Part shown: piece after piece, positions 38,605 to 50,690 of the stretch
How the letters are laid out: every line of letters begins with the position of its first letter
Numbering within the stretch: the first letter of the stretch is position 1
Program-made: the position numbers and the translations under genes
The notes under the pieces: generated by a model
The model's database searches: none
What the model saw: the letters and a program-made list of their open reading frames with translations, nothing else
Told to the model about the DNA's origin: nothing
NCBI GenBank assembly: GCA_902516465.1
Contig: CABXZD010000002.1
Span: forward strand, 124,001-188,000
Source of the DNA: an uncultured Pelagibacteraceae bacterium
GTDB lineage: Bacteria > Pseudomonadota > Alphaproteobacteria > Pelagibacterales > Pelagibacteraceae
Reading direction: 5' to 3'
DNA: 64,000 nucleotides

Positions 38605-39417
38605 ATGCCAAAACTCTCAAAAATTTATAAAAAATTTAGACTAAACTTCTTATTTAGAATATTTAAAATTTTGAATAACAAAAATTTTAGAGTTAATGTA
38701 TTAATCATTGGTGGTCAGCGTTGTGCATCTACCTCAATCATTAATTTTTTATCTAATTCAAATCAAATAGTAACACCAAAAAATAATGAACAATTATTTT
38801 TTTTTTCGGACAAATTTGACTCAAGTGAAGATTATAAAAAATATCATCTAAATTTTATTCATAATTATTTTAAAAAGTTTAATTTTAAAAAAAAACTTTT
38901 TGTAGAAAAAACACCGGAGTATTGTTTAAAATCTAATTATTTAGAAAATATTTACAAATATAACAATAATATAAAAATAATATTTATTTTCAGGGAGCCA
39001 TATTCTAGAATTCAGTCCGCATATGAGTTGTACCAAAAACAAGGTTACTTAAATACACTTAATAAATTTCTTATTGATAACAATCAGAAGTATAATATCC
39101 AAGAGTTTTCATTATATTCTAAAATTTTTAAAAGAATATTTAATATCTTTAAAATAGAAAATGTTTTGATAATTGATTTTAAAAAAATAAACGACGATAT
39201 TACAAAAAAAGAAATTTCAAAATTTTTAAATATAGATTTAACAAACATAGAAGTTCCAAAATCAAACTCCTTTAAAACTAGCAAGACAAATGAAAATTAT
39301 ATTTCAGAAATTAAAAATTTTTATAACCAAGATTTAGATAATGACTACCAATATTTCTTGAAACTTTTCAAAGAATATAAAGAAAAATTTATGAAAAAAA
39401 GACATCCCAAGAATTAA
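38605..39417 (+). CDS. Sulfotransferase family protein
   Basis: A 270-residue PAPS-dependent sulfotransferase. The 5'-phosphosulfate loop is IIGGQRCASTSIINFL near residue 34, and the 3'-phosphate motif is IIFIFREPYSRIQSAYELY near residue 128; these two motifs define the family. The C-terminal third is Lys/Asn-rich and poorly conserved. Such enzymes add sulfate to cell-surface sugars or small molecules. It lies just after tRNA-Ser and before gyrB, separated from the latter by 225 bases. Confidence 0.85.
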   Translation: MPKLSKIYKKFRLNFLFRIFKILNNKNFRVNVLIIGGQRCASTSIINFLSNSNQIVTPKNNEQLFFFSDKFDSSEDYKKYHLNFIHNYFKKFNFKKKLFVEKTPEYCLKSNYLENIYKYNNNIKIIFIFREPYSRIQSAYELYQKQGYLNTLNKFLIDNNQKYNIQEFSLYSKIFKRIFNIFKIENVLIIDFKKINDDITKKEISKFLNIDLTNIEVPKSNSFKTSKTNENYISEIKNFYNQDLDNDYQYFLKLFKEYKEKFMKKRHPKN

Positions 39418-39618
39418 GATTTTTCAATTCTCTCTAATTATAAAAATTTATTATTTCTCTTGTAGTAAATATAAATATTTAATAATAATTTTTTTAGAAA
39501 TTATATGTTTAAATTTCTTTTTACACCTTAAATAACATTGATTTTATAGGGCTAATTTTACCTTTTTAAAAAAATTTAAAAATTATAAATAAGCAATTTT
39601 TGTCAAAAAGTGATATAA

Positions 39619-41706
<2,088 letters not shown>

Positions 41707-41709
41707 ATT

Positions 41710-42987
41710 ATGAAGTTTTTTGAAACTTCTAAACAGAATACTTTTAATAAATCCACTTATATAACTTTGAGATGGATAGGTATCATAGGTCAATTCATAT
41801 CTGTAAATTTAGTTTTTTTTTATTTTAATTTTAGTTTTAATTTTATTTTATCTAATACAGTTATCTTGGTTGGGGTTTTAAGTAATCTTTATTTAATTTT
41901 TCTTTACGAGAAATCTCAATTGACAGATAGATCAGCATTCATTTTTTTAATAATTGATATAGCTCAATTAGCAGTATTGATATACTTAACTGGTGGTGTG
42001 GTTAATCCATTCATAATATTTTTGTTAATCCCTAGTGTTTTCGCATCCTCAACATTAGGTCTAAGAACTAATATTTTTCTTGCACTAGTTACGATAATAG
42101 TAATTATTTTTCTTACTTTTTATTCAGAAGATTTACCTGGACCTTTAAGCGATCATTTTCATGTAAGTCCGTATTATTTTTTTTCTATTCCGTTATCATT
42201 AATAATCGCTTTAGTATTCTTAAACTATTTTGCTATTATTTTTGGCGCTGAGTCAAGACTAAGAAAAGAGGCTCTAAACAAAATGGAAGAAGTGATGGCA
42301 AAAGAGCATAAAATGCTTTCTTTAGGGGGGCAGGCTGCTGCTGCTGCTCACTCTTTAGGAACACCTTTATCAACTATAAAAATTATTTCTCAAGAACTTT
42401 TGAAACAATTAAAAAATAATAAAGATGTGATCCAAGATATTGAATTATTATCTAGTCAAGTAGAAAGATGTAACCAGATTTTAAAAAAACTATCTTTAAA
42501 CCCAAATCAAGAGGATGATTTTATTGATGAGGATATTAGTATTCGAGATTATCTAAAAGAAATTATCTCTTCATTTAAAGAAACTAGTAATAAAGATTTC
42601 ATTTTTAATTTTGACCAAGACTCTAATAATAAAAAAATTACTAAATCCGTAGAAATTATTTATGGATTAAGAAATTTCATTGGTAATGCAAATAAATTTT
42701 CTAAAAAAAAAGTATTTATCAATTTGAGAAGTGATAATCAAATTACAGAAATTAATATAGAAGATGATGGAAAAGGATATTCCAACGATATATTGTCAAA
42801 AATAGGGGAGCCCTATTTAAGATCATCTAAGTTACGTAGCAAGAGGGCTGGTCTTGGTTTAGGAATATTCATTGGGAAAACTTTACTCGAAAAGAACTTT
42901 GCTACTCTTTTATGCAGAAATTCTCAAACTAGAAGTGGTGCTGAAGTTATTATAAAATGGAAGAATGAGGATTTATTAAAAATTTAA
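41710..42987 (+). CDS. regB: RegB/PrrB-type redox-sensing histidine kinase
   Basis: A 425-residue membrane kinase with about six hydrophobic helices (about 20-175) followed by DHp and HATPase domains. The quinone-associated heptad GGVVNPF is at residues 95-101. The phosphorylation site is His214 in [12 protein letters not shown]. The redox-active Cys254 ([14 protein letters not shown]) sits exactly 40 residues later, as in Rhodobacter RegB (His225, Cys265). The ATP-lid boxes are [19 protein letters not shown] and [14 protein letters not shown]. It lies 3 bases after gyrB. No regA is adjacent, so the response regulator must be elsewhere. This is probably one of few two-component kinases in such a genome. 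Confidence 0.9.
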   Translation: MKFFETSKQNTFNKSTYITLRWIGIIGQFISVNLVFFYFNFSFNFILSNTVILVGVLSNLYLIFLYEKSQLTDRSAFIFLIIDIAQLAVLIYLTGGVVNPFIIFLLIPSVFASSTLGLRTNIFLALVTIIVIIFLTFYSEDLPGPLSDHFHVSPYYFFSIPLSLIIALVFLNYFAIIFGAESRLRKEALNKMEEVMAKEHKMLSLGGQAAAAAHSLGTPLSTIKIISQELLKQLKNNKDVIQDIELLSSQVERCNQILKKLSLNPNQEDDFIDEDISIRDYLKEIISSFKETSNKDFIFNFDQDSNNKKITKSVEIIYGLRNFIGNANKFSKKKVFINLRSDNQITEINIEDDGKGYSNDILSKIGEPYLRSSKLRSKRAGLGLGIFIGKTLLEKNFATLLCRNSQTRSGAEVIIKWKNEDLLKI

Positions 42988-44792
42988 TTTAATTTGCCTC
43001 TTTTATCAAATAATGAACTTAGTTGAGATACCATTACGTCACCAAGATCGTTTACGTCTGTGATTTTAATTGCGCGATTATAATATCTTGAAACATCATG
43101 ACCAATTCCGATTGCTAAAATTTCTATATCTGTTTTGTCTTCAATATATTTAACCATCCTCTTAAGGTGTTTTTCTAAAAAATCACCAGAGTTCACCGAT
43201 AAGGTTGAGTCATCAACTGGTGCGCCATCAGATATTACCATAAGTATTTTTCTCTCTTCTTTCCTTTTTTTTAATCTGTTAAATGCCCAAGAAATAGCTT
43301 CTCCATCAATATTTTCTTTTAATAAACCCTCTTTTAACATTAAGCCTAGGTTATTTTTAGTCTGCCGCCAATGATTATCAGCTCCTTTATAAATTATATG
43401 TCTTAAATCATTTAATCTACCGGGGAACTTAGGTTTACCATTTTTATTCCAATTTTCTCTACTTTGTCCTCCTTTCCAATTTTTGGTCGTAAATCCTAAT
43501 ATTTCAACTTTAACTGAGCAACGTTCAAGTGTTCTTGATAGAATATCAGCACAGATAGCTGCTATTGTAATTGGTCTTCCTCTCATTGATCCAGAATTAT
43601 CTATTAATAAAGTAACTACAGTATCCTTGAAATCTAAATCTTTTTCTTTCTTGAATGACAAAGAATTATAGGGATCCATTATTATTCTTGGCAATTTTGA
43701 GCTGTCTAACAAACCCTCTTCCAAGTCAAATTCCCATGCTCTATTTTGTTTAGCTAACAATTGTCTTTGAAGCTTATTAGCAAGTTTTGTTATTATATCT
43801 TGAAACCCAATCAATTGTTGGTCAAGTGTTTTTCTCAATTTTGAGGCTTCATCTGAATTTTCTAAGTTTTCAGCTCTAGTAATTTCATCATAATCTTTTG
43901 TAAAAACTTTATATTCTATATCTGGATAATGAAGAGATTTTTTTTGTAACACTTCTTCTGCAGAATGTTTATCTGACTCCGTATCTGTTAATTGGTCATC
44001 TAATTTGTAATCGCTGATTTCATAATCTGAGTCTAAACTTGCCTGTATCTCGTCTTGTTTATTTTGATCTTTATCCTCTTCAGAATTTGAATCACTATCA
44101 TCATCAGAAGGGTTATTTTGACCGTCATTATTATTTTCCTCTTTAATTTCCTCATTTTCCTCATTTTGAAATATCTCCATTTCTTGAAATATCTCAGAAA
44201 ACTTAGTTGAGTATTTATTTTGGTTTTCCAGATTGTCCTTTAAATATTGTATATGCCTACTTATAGATAAGTCGAAATCTTTTTCCCAAAAATTTAACAT
44301 TTTATTAGTCAATGGATTTAACTCAATATTATGAAATTTTTTAAGCATATATAATTCAAATGCCTCATTAATAGCTACATCGTCCTTAGTTTTTAGGTGC
44401 TCTTTTTTTTTTAAACTTATTTTGAGATTATAATTATCTATATAATTTTTTTGTATTCCTCTTAACATTTTACCACCCAAAGACTCACATCTTATTTTTT
44501 CTGCTATAAAGTATAATGATCTACAAGATAGATTACTCGGCAAGTTTTTTTCAAATATGTCATTATTGGAAAATTTTCTTTTCAAGGCAGAGGAGTCAGA
44601 ATCTGCTCTTGCTTTTATAAAATCGTTTTTATTGTTGAGATCTTTAATTTCATAAAAATCATTTTTATCGGACTTTTTATTTTTTTCTATCTTGTCTGCA
44701 ATATAAAAATCATCTGAAATAACTTTAAAAGTTGATGTAAGTGCTTGTTTTAATTTTTCTTTTAAATAATCAACTTTATTGTTTTCACTCAT
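42984..44792 (-). CDS. cobT: CobT-like VWA-domain protein
   Basis: A 602-residue protein of the cobaltochelatase CobT family. The N-terminal 200 residues are helical, then an acidic, low-complexity stretch rich in Asp, Glu, Asn and Ser occupies about residues 210-290. The C-terminal von Willebrand A domain carries the MIDAS metal site ([13 protein letters not shown], with the later GADNHWRQT and [10 protein letters not shown]). CobS and CobT form the AAA/VWA motor that inserts cobalt with CobN. It abuts cobS with no gap. No other cobalamin synthesis gene is in the window. Confidence 0.9.
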   Translation of the reverse strand: MSENNKVDYLKEKLKQALTSTFKVISDDFYIADKIEKNKKSDKNDFYEIKDLNNKNDFIKARADSDSSALKRKFSNNDIFEKNLPSNLSCRSLYFIAEKIRCESLGGKMLRGIQKNYIDNYNLKISLKKKEHLKTKDDVAINEAFELYMLKKFHNIELNPLTNKMLNFWEKDFDLSISRHIQYLKDNLENQNKYSTKFSEIFQEMEIFQNEENEEIKEENNNDGQNNPSDDDSDSNSEEDKDQNKQDEIQASLDSDYEISDYKLDDQLTDTESDKHSAEEVLQKKSLHYPDIEYKVFTKDYDEITRAENLENSDEASKLRKTLDQQLIGFQDIITKLANKLQRQLLAKQNRAWEFDLEEGLLDSSKLPRIIMDPYNSLSFKKEKDLDFKDTVVTLLIDNSGSMRGRPITIAAICADILSRTLERCSVKVEILGFTTKNWKGGQSRENWNKNGKPKFPGRLNDLRHIIYKGADNHWRQTKNNLGLMLKEGLLKENIDGEAISWAFNRLKKRKEERKILMVISDGAPVDDSTLSVNSGDFLEKHLKRMVKYIEDKTDIEILAIGIGHDVSRYYNRAIKITDVNDLGDVMVSQLSSLFDKRGKLN

Positions 44793-45767
44793 TTAAATTT
44801 GAATATTCGCAAGAGACTCTGGCAATTCATCACCAAAGCATCTTTGATAATACTCAGCAATTGTATTTTTTTCTATCTCATCACACTTATTTAAAAAGGT
44901 AACCCTGAAAGCATATCCGATATCTTTAAATATTTCAGAATTTTCAGCCCAGTGTAAAACAGTTCTAGGACTCATCACAGTTGATATATCTCCCGCCATA
45001 AAACCTTTTCTTGTTAAAGAAGCTACCTTAATCATATTAGCTACAGTTTCTTTACCTTCATTATTATTAAGACCTTTATTCTTAGCTAAAACAATTTCCA
45101 TTTCTTTATCTAAATTTAAATAATTCAAGGTTGTAACAATATTCCATCTATCCATCTGTCCTTGATTAATTTGTTGTGTTCCATGATATAAACCTGAAGT
45201 ATCACCAAGACCTACTGTATTTGAAGTTGCAAATAATCTAAAAAACTTATTTTGTTTTAAAACTTTATTTTTATCTAGAAGGGTAAAATTTCCCTCTGTC
45301 TCCAAGATTCTTTGTATAACAAACATTACATCAGGCCTTCCAGCATCGTATTCATCAAAAACAAGGGCAATTGGATTTTGAATTGACCAAGGTAAAATTC
45401 CTTCATTAAATTGTGTAACCTGTTTTCCCTCTTTTAAAACAATCGCATCTTTTCCGATTAAATCAATTCTACTTATGTGACTGTCAAGATTTACTCTGAT
45501 ACAAGGCCAATTTAATCTAGCTGCTATTTGCTCTATGTGTGTTGATTTTCCTGTTCCATGATAACCCTGAACTAAAACCCTTTTGTTGAAAGCAAAACCT
45601 GAAATAATTGCTAAAGTTGTATCTTTATCAAATTTATAATTTTTATCAATTTCTGGCACATATTCACTTTTTTTAGAAAATGCTTCTACTTCCATTTTCG
45701 TATCAATGCCAAAAGTTTGTTTTATAGAAACTTTTATATCTGGCTGGATATTAAGGTTAGGTGTCAA
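44793..45767 (-). CDS. cobS: CobS-like AAA+ ATPase
   Basis: A 324-residue MoxR-related AAA+ ATPase of the cobaltochelatase CobS family. The P-loop is [17 protein letters not shown] near residue 70, Walker B is [17 protein letters not shown], and sensor-1 is [14 protein letters not shown]. CobS hexamers drive metal insertion with CobT. Its stop abuts the cobT start, and its own start overlaps the end of the J-domain gene by 11 bases. Very strong homology to the family in motif order. Confidence 0.94.
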   Translation of the reverse strand: MTPNLNIQPDIKVSIKQTFGIDTKMEVEAFSKKSEYVPEIDKNYKFDKDTTLAIISGFAFNKRVLVQGYHGTGKSTHIEQIAARLNWPCIRVNLDSHISRIDLIGKDAIVLKEGKQVTQFNEGILPWSIQNPIALVFDEYDAGRPDVMFVIQRILETEGNFTLLDKNKVLKQNKFFRLFATSNTVGLGDTSGLYHGTQQINQGQMDRWNIVTTLNYLNLDKEMEIVLAKNKGLNNNEGKETVANMIKVASLTRKGFMAGDISTVMSPRTVLHWAENSEIFKDIGYAFRVTFLNKCDEIEKNTIAEYYQRCFGDELPESLANIQI

Positions 45768-46284
45768 TTTTGTTCCTATATGTGTTTTTTAGTTGTGTGT
45801 AAGCAAGCGTTATTAATTTTAATTTTTCTTCATATTTTTTATTACCGGAATTCATATCAGGGTGAAATTTTTTGACAAGCACTTTGAATTTATCATGTAC
45901 TTTTTCCCATTTCAAACCAACTGAAATTCCCAAAATACTAAAGGCTTTTATATCTTTATGATCAAATTTAAATTGACGCATATGATCATAATCATCTTTG
46001 AATTTATTTTTATCTAACTCATCTTTAAGGGTGTTATTCCAAAGAACCTTAAAAAAGTTGTCAGAGGAACTAAAACTTTGAGTAGGTTTATGCCAAATCA
46101 TGTCGGATTTTAAAAAATCAATTATTTGTTTGTCATTCATACCTGAAAAATAATTCCAATTTTTATTAAACTCTTTCACATGTTCTAGACATAAAAATCT
46201 GAATTTTTTACTATTATCTTTTTCAATTGGGGCTTTATAATTCCCTATTTCGTTACAATTTTTCCAATCACAAATATTTTTCAT
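45757..46284 (-). CDS. J-domain (DnaJ-like) protein
   Basis: A 175-residue protein with a Cys/His zinc-like N-terminal patch ([15 protein letters not shown] with a later CLEHVKEF) and a C-terminal J domain (about 117-175). The HPD motif is intact in [11 protein letters not shown], so it should stimulate Hsp70 ATPase. This short variant is commonly found directly upstream of cobS in Alphaproteobacteria. The 11-base overlap with cobS supports joint translation. A role in assembling or recycling the CobST motor is inference from position only. Divergent from bolA across 21 bases. Confidence 0.85.
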   Translation of the reverse strand: MKNICDWKNCNEIGNYKAPIEKDNSKKFRFLCLEHVKEFNKNWNYFSGMNDKQIIDFLKSDMIWHKPTQSFSSSDNFFKVLWNNTLKDELDKNKFKDDYDHMRQFKFDHKDIKAFSILGISVGLKWEKVHDKFKVLVKKFHPDMNSGNKKYEEKLKLITLAYTQLKNTYRNKIDT

Positions 46285-46305
46285 GGTATATATTATAGAG
46301 TATTT

Positions 46306-46566
46306 ATGGATATAAATGAGTTAACGTCAATTGTAAAAAAAAAGATAAAAGATCAAGTTGAAATTCAAAATATTATAATTGAAGATAAAACTTTTTTACA
46401 TAAAAATCACTCTGGGTATAAAAAGGGTAAATTTCATTTAAAAATTTCCATAGAATCATCTGATTTAAAAAAACTAAAAAGTTTAGAGAGTAATAAGAAA
46501 ATTTATAAAATTTTAGGTGAAGAAATGAAAAATTTCATTCACTCTCTGCAAATATCAATTACTTAG
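46306..46566 (+). CDS. bolA: BolA-family protein
   Basis: An 86-residue BolA/IbaG-type protein, which pairs with monothiol glutaredoxins to handle 2Fe-2S clusters. The helix-turn-helix-like core HSGYKKGKFHLKISIESS contains the conserved His that ligates the shared cluster. It is divergent from the J-domain gene with only 21 bases between starts, and its 3' end overlaps aroB by 12 bases on the other strand. No glutaredoxin gene is adjacent. Confidence 0.85.
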   Translation: MDINELTSIVKKKIKDQVEIQNIIIEDKTFLHKNHSGYKKGKFHLKISIESSDLKKLKSLESNKKIYKILGEEMKNFIHSLQISIT

Positions 46567-47661
46567 TTCGTCTTTTAAAAAAACTTTTAAGTTTTCTCTC
46601 GAATATTCTCCATTGATATCAGTTAAACCAATCCTCTTTAATAAAATTAAATTAATCTTATCAGATTTATTTTTTTTATCCTTAGTCATGAAGGTTAATA
46701 TTTTATTTACATCTCTTGATGAAAAATATTTTTTAATTTCTGAAGGTAGAGCATGATGATCTAAATGATTACTTATTGAATTAAAGTCATCTATTTTGAT
46801 CATTTTATTTTTTTTACTAAATCTAATTGAAGTAAGAATACCCAATATTATTGCTTCGCCATGATTAAGTTTTTTAGAGTAATCCAGCGCAGCCTCAAAA
46901 CCATGCCCAAACGTATGTCCTAAATTAAGTATTTTTCTTAAATTTTTTTCTTTCTCATCTTTTTCAACTATTAACTTTTTTATTCTACAGCTCTTAAAAA
47001 TAGCTTTTTCTATAAATGGAGTTTTTAAATTCAATATTTTAGAAATATTCTTATTTAAATAATTATAGAAACTTACGTTTGAAATTAATGAATGTTTTAA
47101 GATTTCACCATATCCACAAATAATCTCTCTTTTTGGTAGAGACAATAAAAAATTACTGTCGCTTAAAACAAGTTTTGGTTGATAAAAATTTCCAATTAAG
47201 TTTTTTCCGTACTGTGTATTTATTCCAGTTTTACCCCCAATAGATGAGTCAACTTGTGACAAAAGAGTTGTGGGTATATTAATGAATTGAAGTCCTCTTT
47301 TAAAAATACTAGCTGCAAAACCTGTTACGTCGCCAGTTATACCCCCACCCACACATATTAAGCAATCTTGTCTAGAAAAATTTTTATTGAGTAAAATTTG
47401 TAGAATTATATCAATACTTTTTTGGTTTTTATTAATCTCATTTGCATAGAAAGTATGAAAATAAACTTTTTTACCCTTCAAGTTATTCTTTATTATACTC
47501 ATCTTTTTTTTTGGGACGTTTTTATCGAAAACAACTAAACATTTATTAAATTTAATTGAATTTTTTTTAATTATCTTTCCCAAACTATAAATTAGGTTAG
47601 AGCCAATAATTACAGGATATTTTTCTGTATTTGTTTTAATTATTAGTTTTATTTCTTTCAT
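46555..47661 (-). CDS. aroB: 3-dehydroquinate synthase
   Basis: Second step of the shikimate pathway, converting DAHP to 3-dehydroquinate. The 368-residue protein has the NAD-binding GGGITGDVTGFAASIFKRG, the zinc and substrate residues in GYGEILKHSLI, and the C-terminal His pair region ILNLGHTFGHGFE. It is translated with aroK: the start overlaps the aroK end by 26 bases, and the aroK-aroB pair is standard. Confidence 0.96.
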   Translation of the reverse strand: MKEIKLIIKTNTEKYPVIIGSNLIYSLGKIIKKNSIKFNKCLVVFDKNVPKKKMSIIKNNLKGKKVYFHTFYANEINKNQKSIDIILQILLNKNFSRQDCLICVGGGITGDVTGFAASIFKRGLQFINIPTTLLSQVDSSIGGKTGINTQYGKNLIGNFYQPKLVLSDSNFLLSLPKREIICGYGEILKHSLISNVSFYNYLNKNISKILNLKTPFIEKAIFKSCRIKKLIVEKDEKEKNLRKILNLGHTFGHGFEAALDYSKKLNHGEAIILGILTSIRFSKKNKMIKIDDFNSISNHLDHHALPSEIKKYFSSRDVNKILTFMTKDKKNKSDKINLILLKRIGLTDINGEYSRENLKVFLKDELSN

Positions 47662-48160
47662 ATATATTTAAAATATCACTGACTATTTCTTTTTTAGATA
47701 AATTATCACAATCCATCTTATATAATGCTTTTGAATAAATTTTAGAACGATTTTTTATAAGTTGAACCAAATCTTCTTTAGTGGAATTGAATGCAATAGG
47801 TCTTTTTGGGTTATATTTTATCCTACTTATTAATTTATGAGCACTTAGTTTTAACCAAAATGATAAATGATCCTTCAATATTATTTTTCTTATATTTTTA
47901 TTTAAAAATGTTCCACCACCAAGAGAAATAACACTATTTTTTTTCTTTAAAATATCCAAAGAAACTTTTTCCTCAAAAACTCTAAAATATTTTTCACCCT
48001 TAGTATTAAAAATTTCTGAAATTTTCATTTTTAATTCTTTTTCTATTTGTTGATCAATATCAAAAAAATCTAAATTCAATTTTTTAGAAACTAAATAGCC
48101 TATTGAGCTCTTGCCTGAGCCCATCATACCTAAAAAAACAATATTTTTTTTTGATTTCAT
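47636..48160 (-). CDS. aroK: Shikimate kinase
   Basis: A 174-residue P-loop kinase that phosphorylates shikimate. The P-loop GMMGSGKSS is at residues 11-19, the shikimate Asp/Arg region is DIDQQIE near residue 35 and FRVFEEKVS, then VISLGGGTF and the lid Arg segment NPKRPIAF. First gene of the aroK-aroB pair. It faces the divergent 59-residue membrane-protein gene across a 56-base gap. Confidence 0.95.
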   Translation of the reverse strand: MKSKKNIVFLGMMGSGKSSIGYLVSKKLNLDFFDIDQQIEKELKMKISEIFNTKGEKYFRVFEEKVSLDILKKKNSVISLGGGTFLNKNIRKIILKDHLSFWLKLSAHKLISRIKYNPKRPIAFNSTKEDLVQLIKNRSKIYSKALYKMDCDNLSKKEIVSDILNIYERNKTNN

Positions 48161-48216
48161 AAGTTTCTTTATTGAAAAAACACAAATATGTCTTAATTTG
48201 AAATTATCTAACTTAT

Positions 48217-48396
48217 ATGCAATTTATCAAAAAAACAAGTTCGCGCGTTAGTATATTAGGATTAATTATAAAAATTACTTTAGTTTTATTAATTATTCTA
48301 GGCTCAATCTTTTTACTTAATAAAATTGATTTCCCTAGTCCAAAAAAAGACATTGAAAAATTAGTTCCGAATGAAAATTTCAAAATTGTTAAATAA
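48217..48396 (+). CDS. 59-residue single-pass membrane protein
   Basis: A small open frame that ordinary length cut-offs miss. ATG at 48217 and TAA at 48394-48396. A basic start (QFIKKTSSR) precedes a single hydrophobic helix of about 21 residues (LGLIIKITLVLLIILGSIFLL), then a polar tail with KNKIDFPSPKKD, consistent with an N-in anchor and a periplasmic tail. The next gene starts inside it in another frame, overlapping by 26 bases, so the two are probably translationally coupled. Codon usage resembles the neighbours. Likely real; function unknown. Confidence 0.7.
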   Translation: MQFIKKTSSRVSILGLIIKITLVLLIILGSIFLLNKIDFPSPKKDIEKLVPNENFKIVK

Positions 48397-50149
48397 AAAA
48401 TATTTTCCGATTATATTTACTTTACTTTTAGGACTAGAGTCTTATGCAGATGATCAAGATAAATTAATTGATATATGGAATATCAATAACAATGAGAAAG
48501 ATGAATCAAAGACTAAAGAGGTTATTTTCGAAAAAGAAAAAAAAATTGAGAAAGTATTTGACTCTAATATATACAATATGCAACTTGAAAAAAACTTAAA
48601 TGAAATAGAGTTTGAAAAAAATTTTCTTTCTAGAGATATTAAAATTATTGGTTTATATGATCCAGAAGATTTTGGTTTAGATATAAATATGTGGTCAAAT
48701 TCTGATGGTGATCAGCTTAAAAAAATTTTTTCAAAATTAAACAAAGTAGAATTATCAAATGATGCATCAGAAATTATGAATATATCAATGCTTACTAATG
48801 CTTATTATCCAAAAAAAAATATAACAGAAAAAGAATTTTTAAAATATAGGTCGGATTGGTTAATTAAAAATTCAAATATAGAACTAATTGAAGAATATTT
48901 AATCAAGAATCAAGTATTTGATATTCATCCAGAATTAGTAAGATACATAGTCGATTGGTACCTCTCATTATCAAAGGTTGATAAATCATGTGAAATATTT
49001 TCAAAAAATCAGAAGCCAGTTGAAGACGTTTATTTGTCCAAATTTAATATTTATTGTTTAATAAGTTCCGGTAAAAAGGAGGAAGCACAAATTATTTTTG
49101 ACCTAAAAAAAGAACTAGGTTTTAGAGATTTATATTTTGAGAAAAAAATTAATTATTTACTTGGATATGATACAAATATTGATGAAACGATATCTGAAAA
49201 ATCTATTCTAGATTTTCATTTAGCTCACCAGACAAATCCTAATTTTAACTTTGAACCAAAAGAAACAACCTCAAAAATAATTTGGAAATATCTCTCCTCA
49301 TCTAATTTATTAAAATCATTTAAAGATATTCAAGTATCTCAGCTAGAAAAAATTTCTATAGTTGAAAAAGCCGTTCATAACAAAAATTATCCAGAAAGAG
49401 ACTTGCTCGATTTGTATAAAAGATTTCAATTTAATATAAATCAACTTTTAAATGTAAAAGGTTCTTATAAATTATTGACTAATATTGAGGCTAGAGCTTT
49501 AATTTATCAAAAAATTTTACTTGAGTCCGAAATGATTGAAAGACTTAAATTACTTAAAATTTTAAAAAATTCATTTGAGAATGACAATATAGGCGGTGCT
49601 TTTGATCTAGAATTAAAAAATTTCTTAGAGGAGATTAATCCAATGGATATCCCCGATAATTTGACTAGTTTTTATTATACAAACATAGAAATAGCTAAAG
49701 AAACGAGAAAAAAAATAAAATATAATAACGAAATTTTACATCAATCTAAGTTGGTAAATTATTTTAATGGAGATTTTTCAAATTCTAAAATTGAAAAAGA
49801 TATCAATAATTTTCTAAAAAAAATAAAAAAAAATAAGAAGTATTTTTTATCCAAAAAAGATATTATTTTAATTGAATCTTTAAAATCTGATGGAGTAAAG
49901 ATAGAAAAAAAGTATGATAATTTATATGAAATAAATGACTCTGAAATTCCAACTGATATTCAGATAATGATTAATAATAAGGAGAAAGGTGCTGCTTTAC
50001 TGAGAATAACAGAGGTAATTGGTCAAGATAATCTTGAAAGAATTGATGAAGACACCATGTATTTTATAATAAGTACATTAAATCAACTAAATATAGATTT
50101 AATTAGGAATAAAATTATTTTGGAAGTTCTTCCTTTAAAAGTTTCTTAA
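48371..50149 (+). CDS. Exported 592-residue helical repeat protein of unknown function
   Basis: Residues 1-26 form a signal peptide (KKYFPIIFTLLLGLESYA, likely cleavage before DDQ), so the mature protein should be periplasmic. The rest is Lys/Glu/Asn-rich and almost entirely predicted helical, with no enzyme motif visible. Paired short helices such as ASEIMNISMLTNAYY and VSKFNIYCLISSGKKEEAQIIF suggest TPR-like or SLR-like repeats, a scaffold rather than a catalyst. One Cys at SCEIFSK and one at NIYCLIS could pair. It overlaps the 59-residue membrane protein and is 19 bases ahead of def. I do not recognise a named family. Confidence 0.75.
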   Translation: MKISKLLNKKYFPIIFTLLLGLESYADDQDKLIDIWNINNNEKDESKTKEVIFEKEKKIEKVFDSNIYNMQLEKNLNEIEFEKNFLSRDIKIIGLYDPEDFGLDINMWSNSDGDQLKKIFSKLNKVELSNDASEIMNISMLTNAYYPKKNITEKEFLKYRSDWLIKNSNIELIEEYLIKNQVFDIHPELVRYIVDWYLSLSKVDKSCEIFSKNQKPVEDVYLSKFNIYCLISSGKKEEAQIIFDLKKELGFRDLYFEKKINYLLGYDTNIDETISEKSILDFHLAHQTNPNFNFEPKETTSKIIWKYLSSSNLLKSFKDIQVSQLEKISIVEKAVHNKNYPERDLLDLYKRFQFNINQLLNVKGSYKLLTNIEARALIYQKILLESEMIERLKLLKILKNSFENDNIGGAFDLELKNFLEEINPMDIPDNLTSFYYTNIEIAKETRKKIKYNNEILHQSKLVNYFNGDFSNSKIEKDINNFLKKIKKNKKYFLSKKDIILIESLKSDGVKIEKKYDNLYEINDSEIPTDIQIMINNKEKGAALLRITEVIGQDNLERIDEDTMYFIISTLNQLNIDLIRNKIILEVLPLKVS

Positions 50150-50168
50150 TTATATTAATATCAAAATT

Positions 50169-50687
50169 ATGACAATTAAAACAATAATAACTGAACCAAA
50201 CAAAATATTAAGACAAGTATCAAAACCAGTCGAAAAAGTTGGTAAAGAAGAACAACAATTGATGGATGATATGCTTGAAACTATGTACTCAGCTAATGGA
50301 ATTGGTTTAGCTGCTATTCAAATAGGTGTCCCTAAAAGAATTATAGTTATGGATATAAATCAAGATAAAAATAAAAAAAAACCGATGTATTTGGTTAATC
50401 CAGTTATCAAAAATAAGGATAATTTAAAATCTACCTATGAAGAGGGGTGTTTGTCTGTCCCAAATCAATTTGCAGAGGTAGATAGACCAAAGAATTGTGA
50501 TATAGAATATTTAGATTATGAGGGAGAGAAGAAATTTTTAAAAGCTGAGGGATTATTAGCAACATGTATTCAACATGAGATGGATCATCTCGAGGGAATA
50601 CTTTTTATTGACTACCTATCTAAATTAAAAAAATCTATGATTGTTAAAAAACTATCAAAAATGAAATCTTCTAGAATAGTTGTTTAA
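50169..50687 (+). CDS. def: Peptide deformylase
   Basis: Removes the N-formyl group from nascent proteins. The 172-residue enzyme has the three canonical motifs: GIGLAAIQIG near residue 43, EEGCLSVP (metal-ligand Cys) near residue 90, and the HExxH-like QHEMDHLEG near residue 135. Its location upstream of fmt is the usual pairing of deformylase with formyltransferase. Confidence 0.96.
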   Translation: MTIKTIITEPNKILRQVSKPVEKVGKEEQQLMDDMLETMYSANGIGLAAIQIGVPKRIIVMDINQDKNKKKPMYLVNPVIKNKDNLKSTYEEGCLSVPNQFAEVDRPKNCDIEYLDYEGEKKFLKAEGLLATCIQHEMDHLEGILFIDYLSKLKKSMIVKKLSKMKSSRIVV

Positions 50688-50690
50688 CAA

